Source: a virus | Virus record (IMG/VR): IMGVR_UViG_3300043570_001980 | Coordinates: 186,001 to 250,000 of that record | DNA: 64,000 nt | Reading direction: 5' to 3' (one strand) | Made by a program: the position numbers and the translations under genes | Notes under the pieces: model-generated | Databases searched by the model: none | What the model saw: only the letters and a program-made list of their open reading frames with translations | Told to the model about the DNA's origin: nothing | Part shown: positions 61,787 to 64,000 of the stretch, piece after piece | How positions within the stretch are numbered: position 1 is the first letter of the stretch | Layout of the letters: each line of letters starts with the position of its first letter

Positions 61787-61930
61787 ATGGAATGTACACA
61801 TTGCAGAAAATGGCATTTTAAAGGAATTGAATCCTGCGACACCGCACCCAAACGGCCCACACCTCCTAAAACAACAACTCCGTTGTCAACTCCGTTGTCA
61901 ACTCCGTTGTCAACTCCGTTGACCGAATAA
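61787..61930 (+). CDS. Small protein with TPLS repeat
   Basis: 47 residues, starting MECTHCRKWHFKGIESCDTA. AAGGAG lies six bases before the ATG and a perfect sigma-70 promoter lies upstream, so it is probably expressed early. Three cysteines and two histidines in the first 20 residues (CTHC, WH, SC) could bind a metal ion. The C terminus is Pro/Thr-rich, with three TPLS units encoded by 12-base DNA repeats and the ending TPLTE. Many small early proteins of T4-like phages act on host proteins, but this one is not recognised. Confidence 0.7.
   Translation: MECTHCRKWHFKGIESCDTAPKRPTPPKTTTPLSTPLSTPLSTPLTE
61876..61923 (+). repeat. 12-base tandem repeat, four units
   Basis: AACTCCGTTGTC three times, and a fourth unit AACTCCGTTGAC that differs by one base. 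The fourth unit supplies the TTGACC -35 element of the next promoter. Units are 12 bases, so gain or loss keeps the frame. Confidence 0.92.
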
Positions 61931-61947
61931 TCTGAGTCTGCTATAAT
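61919..61947 (+). promoter_or_regulatory. Sigma-70 promoter formed by the repeat array
   Basis: TTGACC at 61919-61924, 17-base spacer, TATAAT at 61942-61947, followed by the AAAGGAG ribosome binding site for 61975. Confidence 0.85.
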
Positions 61948-61974
61948 ATACACTTGTACAACAAAGGAGTGTAT

Positions 61975-62262
61975 ATGCAAGCCGCAAACTTTTTAACAAA
62001 GTACACAGGCCCAAAAGGCAAGGGTTTTATACAACCCTATGACAAAATAAAAGCCACAGAAAAATGGGTGGAGTATGCGCTAGACATTGTGGACATGAGC
62101 CGTATAATAATGTCAGTGGACTTCAACACCAAATGGCGCCTGGCAGAGGCCCTGGAAGTAGCTGAACGCAAAAAGGCTTATATGTACCGGCACAAAAATT
62201 TTGACGTTACTCGTGCCGCAAGACTTTTTGATGCAGTAAAAGATTTACCCAAAACTAAGTAA
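61975..62262 (+). CDS. Small basic protein of unknown function
   Basis: 95 residues from the ATG at 61975, with AAAGGAG six bases upstream; an earlier in-frame TTG at 61954 has no such site. The sequence (QAANFLTKYTGPKGKGFIQP, then EKWVEYALDIVDMSRIIMSV and LAEALEVAERKKAYMYRHKN) is helical and basic. It lies in the early unit between the TPLS protein and the 381-residue protein. Not recognised; a small DNA- or protein-binding role would fit, but is not shown. Confidence 0.75.
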   Translation: MQAANFLTKYTGPKGKGFIQPYDKIKATEKWVEYALDIVDMSRIIMSVDFNTKWRLAEALEVAERKKAYMYRHKNFDVTRAARLFDAVKDLPKTK

Positions 62263-62270
62263 GGACTAAC

Positions 62271-63416
62271 ATGATTGCCCAAACTAAAATTAAACCACCC
62301 AAGCCATTGAACCCACGTAGTGCAGATACCAATCACATGGGCCAGGAACCTGCTTGGACACATCAGCCCACAGACTATCGCATCAGTGCATTAAGCAAAG
62401 CATTTGGTTGGTACAATTACTTTTACGGCAAAAAAGACGCCAAGGACATGATTGCATCCTATTTGGATCGGCGTGAACGTATCCGAGATGCCAAACAGAT
62501 TCGCAGTCTTGGCGACAGCCAAATTCGTCTGACCACAGGATGGCTCTGTCGCATGAGTGATATGGGGCTTGAGTTAACTGAACAAGAGCAGATCAAGCTG
62601 GATAATATGATTCTCGAACTGTTAGAGATCAAAGAAGAAAAGAAAGAAGAAGTAATGGCCGAGGATGCGTCAGTGGCCAGAATAACCATTCAGGACCGGT
62701 TGCGTGAAAAAGTATCCGAGTGCGCTGGTGAAATCGAAGGCCTGTTTGATGACTTTGTTACCGAGGGTGCCAAAATGTCAGCCAATATCAAACCGATTGC
62801 CACAATACGTGGCATGAATGTGGCACCACAAATGATCAGCACCATTTCTGACATTTGGAAAAAACGACTAGAAGAATTTGAAGAAGTTGCCAAAGGCAAA
62901 GACTCACAATTGGTTGAAGCGTACAGTTGCTATAGCAAAATTGACATTCGTAATATGATCAAGTTCTGTGAAACAGTGATCAACGACTGTGGCGCCTATG
63001 TGCAGATTAAAAAGGTCGAGCGCAAGCCGCGCAAGTCCAAACCCATTGATCCTGCCAAACTCACAGCCAAATTCAAGTATCTCAAAGAGTTTGCAGAACT
63101 CAAACTCAAGTCAGTGCCTGTTACAGGCTTGGTGGGTGCTACAGAAGCCTGGTTGTACGACACCAAAAAACGCAAGTTGATCCATGTCACAGCAGACAGT
63201 CACATTGGCTCGCTTACTGTAAAAAGCAGTTCTATCATTGGGTTTGACGCCGCTACCAGTGTGCAAAAAACCCTGCGTAAGCCTGCAGAACAGATCAAAG
63301 CGTTGCTGTCAGTAGGAGCACCACAAGCTCGTAAGGTATTCAAGGACATCAAGGCCACAGATACCAAGTTTAACGGACGTGGCAATGAGAATTTGATACT
63401 GTTGAAGGTGCGCTAA
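62271..63416 (+). CDS. Protein of unknown function, lysine-rich with a C-terminal beta domain
   Basis: 381 residues. N terminus: PPKPLNPRSADTNHMGQEPA. Middle: DARITIQDRLREKVSECAG-type helices (here VARITIQDRLREKVSECAG), CSYKIDIRNMIKF-like helix (YSCYSKIDIRNMIKFCETVI). A basic linker VERKPRKSKPIDPAK leads to a compact C-terminal region (ATEAWLYDTKKRKLIHVTAD, SSIIGFDAATSVQKTLRKPA). I do not recognise a family. It starts eight bases after the previous gene with AAGGAC as ribosome binding site, so it belongs to the same early unit, and its end carries a late box for gp13. Confidence 0.75.
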   Translation: MIAQTKIKPPKPLNPRSADTNHMGQEPAWTHQPTDYRISALSKAFGWYNYFYGKKDAKDMIASYLDRRERIRDAKQIRSLGDSQIRLTTGWLCRMSDMGLELTEQEQIKLDNMILELLEIKEEKKEEVMAEDASVARITIQDRLREKVSECAGEIEGLFDDFVTEGAKMSANIKPIATIRGMNVAPQMISTISDIWKKRLEEFEEVAKGKDSQLVEAYSCYSKIDIRNMIKFCETVINDCGAYVQIKKVERKPRKSKPIDPAKLTAKFKYLKEFAELKLKSVPVTGLVGATEAWLYDTKKRKLIHVTADSHIGSLTVKSSSIIGFDAATSVQKTLRKPAEQIKALLSVGAPQARKVFKDIKATDTKFNGRGNENLILLKVR

Positions 63417-63419
63417 ATA
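63412..63419 (+). promoter_or_regulatory. Late promoter box upstream of gp13
   Basis: GCTAAATA overlapping the stop of the 381-residue ORF, 18 bases before the gp13 ATG, with AAGGA between. Confidence 0.5.
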
Positions 63420-63437
63420 TAGGGCAAGGAGCCCTAC

Positions 63438-64000
63438 ATGGCAGATCAAACACTAGACCCGCTGAAGAAACAACTGATAGAATATGTGCAGTTACAACTA
63501 GCCAGTCAAATAATTGACATTGAGCTAGACCCGGCACACTTTGAAGCCGCTTATCAAAAAACCATAGGCACCTATCGCCAACGTGCGCAAAATGCCTATG
63601 AAGAAAGCTACAGCTTTATGGAATTGCTTAACGATGTAAATGAATACACGTTGCCACAAGAAGTCACACAGGTTCGACAAATTTTTAGACGCACAATTGG
63701 CCTCAGCACCGGAGGTGGTGGCACAAGCTTTGACCCGTTTGGCGCCGCAACTTTAAACACTTATCTATTGAATTTTAATCAGCAACAAGGCGGCCTTGCA
63801 ACCTACGATTTTTATCAACAGTATGTTGAACTGGCCGCTCGTATGTTTGGTGGATATATCAACTTTACCTGGAATCCTGTTACAAAAAAACTACAACTAA
63901 TTCGTGACCCAAAAGGCACTGGCGAAGTGGTGTTGTTATGGACCTACAATCTCAAACCTGAAATTACTCTGTTAAGCGACTTTCAGATTAGTCAATGGAT
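63438..64000 (+). CDS. 13: Neck protein gp13, partial
   Basis: At least 187 residues; the right edge cuts the gene (T4 gp13 is 309). ADQTLDPLKKQLIEYVQLQL, GTYRQRAQNAYEESYSFMEL, NDVNEYTLPQEVTQVRQIFR and FYQQYVELAARMFGGYINF are typical gp13. gp13 binds the portal after packaging and joins gp14 to close the head. It lies on the opposite strand to gp14 and gp15, unlike the collinear 13-14-15 order of T4. Confidence 0.9.
   Translation, partial: MADQTLDPLKKQLIEYVQLQLASQIIDIELDPAHFEAAYQKTIGTYRQRAQNAYEESYSFMELLNDVNEYTLPQEVTQVRQIFRRTIGLSTGGGGTSFDPFGAATLNTYLLNFNQQQGGLATYDFYQQYVELAARMFGGYINFTWNPVTKKLQLIRDPKGTGEVVLLWTYNLKPEITLLSDFQISQW

Noticed and set aside
61744-61980. Minus-strand 78-residue ORF with VDNG repeats
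   Set aside because: It is the antisense of the 12-base repeat and has no ribosome binding site; the plus-strand ORF has a promoter and ribosome binding site.

Overview
The window is a 64 kb piece of a T4-superfamily myovirus genome, in the style of the cyanophage, pelagimyophage and other aquatic T4-like phages. The evidence is direct: recognisable homologues of gp5, gp6, gp13, gp14, gp15, gp20, gp21, gp22, gp23, gp25, gp26, gp46, gp47, gp53 and gp55 are present, and a CATAAATA-type late promoter box lies upstream of many structural genes. The host cannot be named from the sequence. No photosynthesis genes and no confident tRNA were seen in this window.

Layout. (1) 1-19657, minus strand: a baseplate operon reading leftwards from a tube-cap-like protein through gp53, a hub-like protein, the gp5 spike, gp25 and gp6 into a giant FG-GAP-repeat protein that runs off the left edge. 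(2) 19716-28380, plus strand: late sigma factor gp55, then the gp47/gp46 recombination nuclease pair, interleaved with unusual enzymes: an ANL-superfamily adenylating enzyme, a radical-SAM protein of the B12-binding architecture, a GIY-YIG protein and a sulfotransferase-like protein. (3) 28381-28836: a 456-base region without a gene, rich in hairpins, possibly a large structured RNA. (4) 28837-33377, minus strand: one chain of overlapping genes that begins with the gp26-like tail chaperone and continues through two paralogous amidinotransferase-like enzymes, a GNAT-like protein and small unknowns. (5) 33388-42716, plus strand: tape measure with an embedded lysozyme-like domain, then the head module gp20, small core protein, acidic scaffold, gp21, gp22 and gp23, closed by a terminator. 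(6) 42749-43728, minus strand: a small unknown and a GIY-YIG nuclease. (7) 43796-58541, plus strand: virion and tail-fibre genes with much shared and repeated sequence. (8) 58522-61661, minus strand: a Nudix hydrolase, gp15 and gp14. (9) 61732-64000, plus strand: two consensus sigma-70-type promoters, three genes of unknown function, then gp13, which runs off the right edge.

How it fits together: gp55 probably directs transcription from the CATAAATA-like boxes in front of the head, tail and fibre genes. gp46/gp47 serve recombination-dependent replication. The most unexpected content is the set of small-molecule-type enzymes (adenylating, radical SAM, sulfotransferase-like, amidinotransferase-like, GNAT-like) placed inside the recombination and tail-chaperone transcription units. 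Other points worth checking are a canonical -1 slippery heptamer joining gp26 to the next ORF, several promoter boxes that predict leaderless mRNAs, a terminator hairpin that contains the next gene's ribosome binding site, and the undescribed hairpin-rich region.
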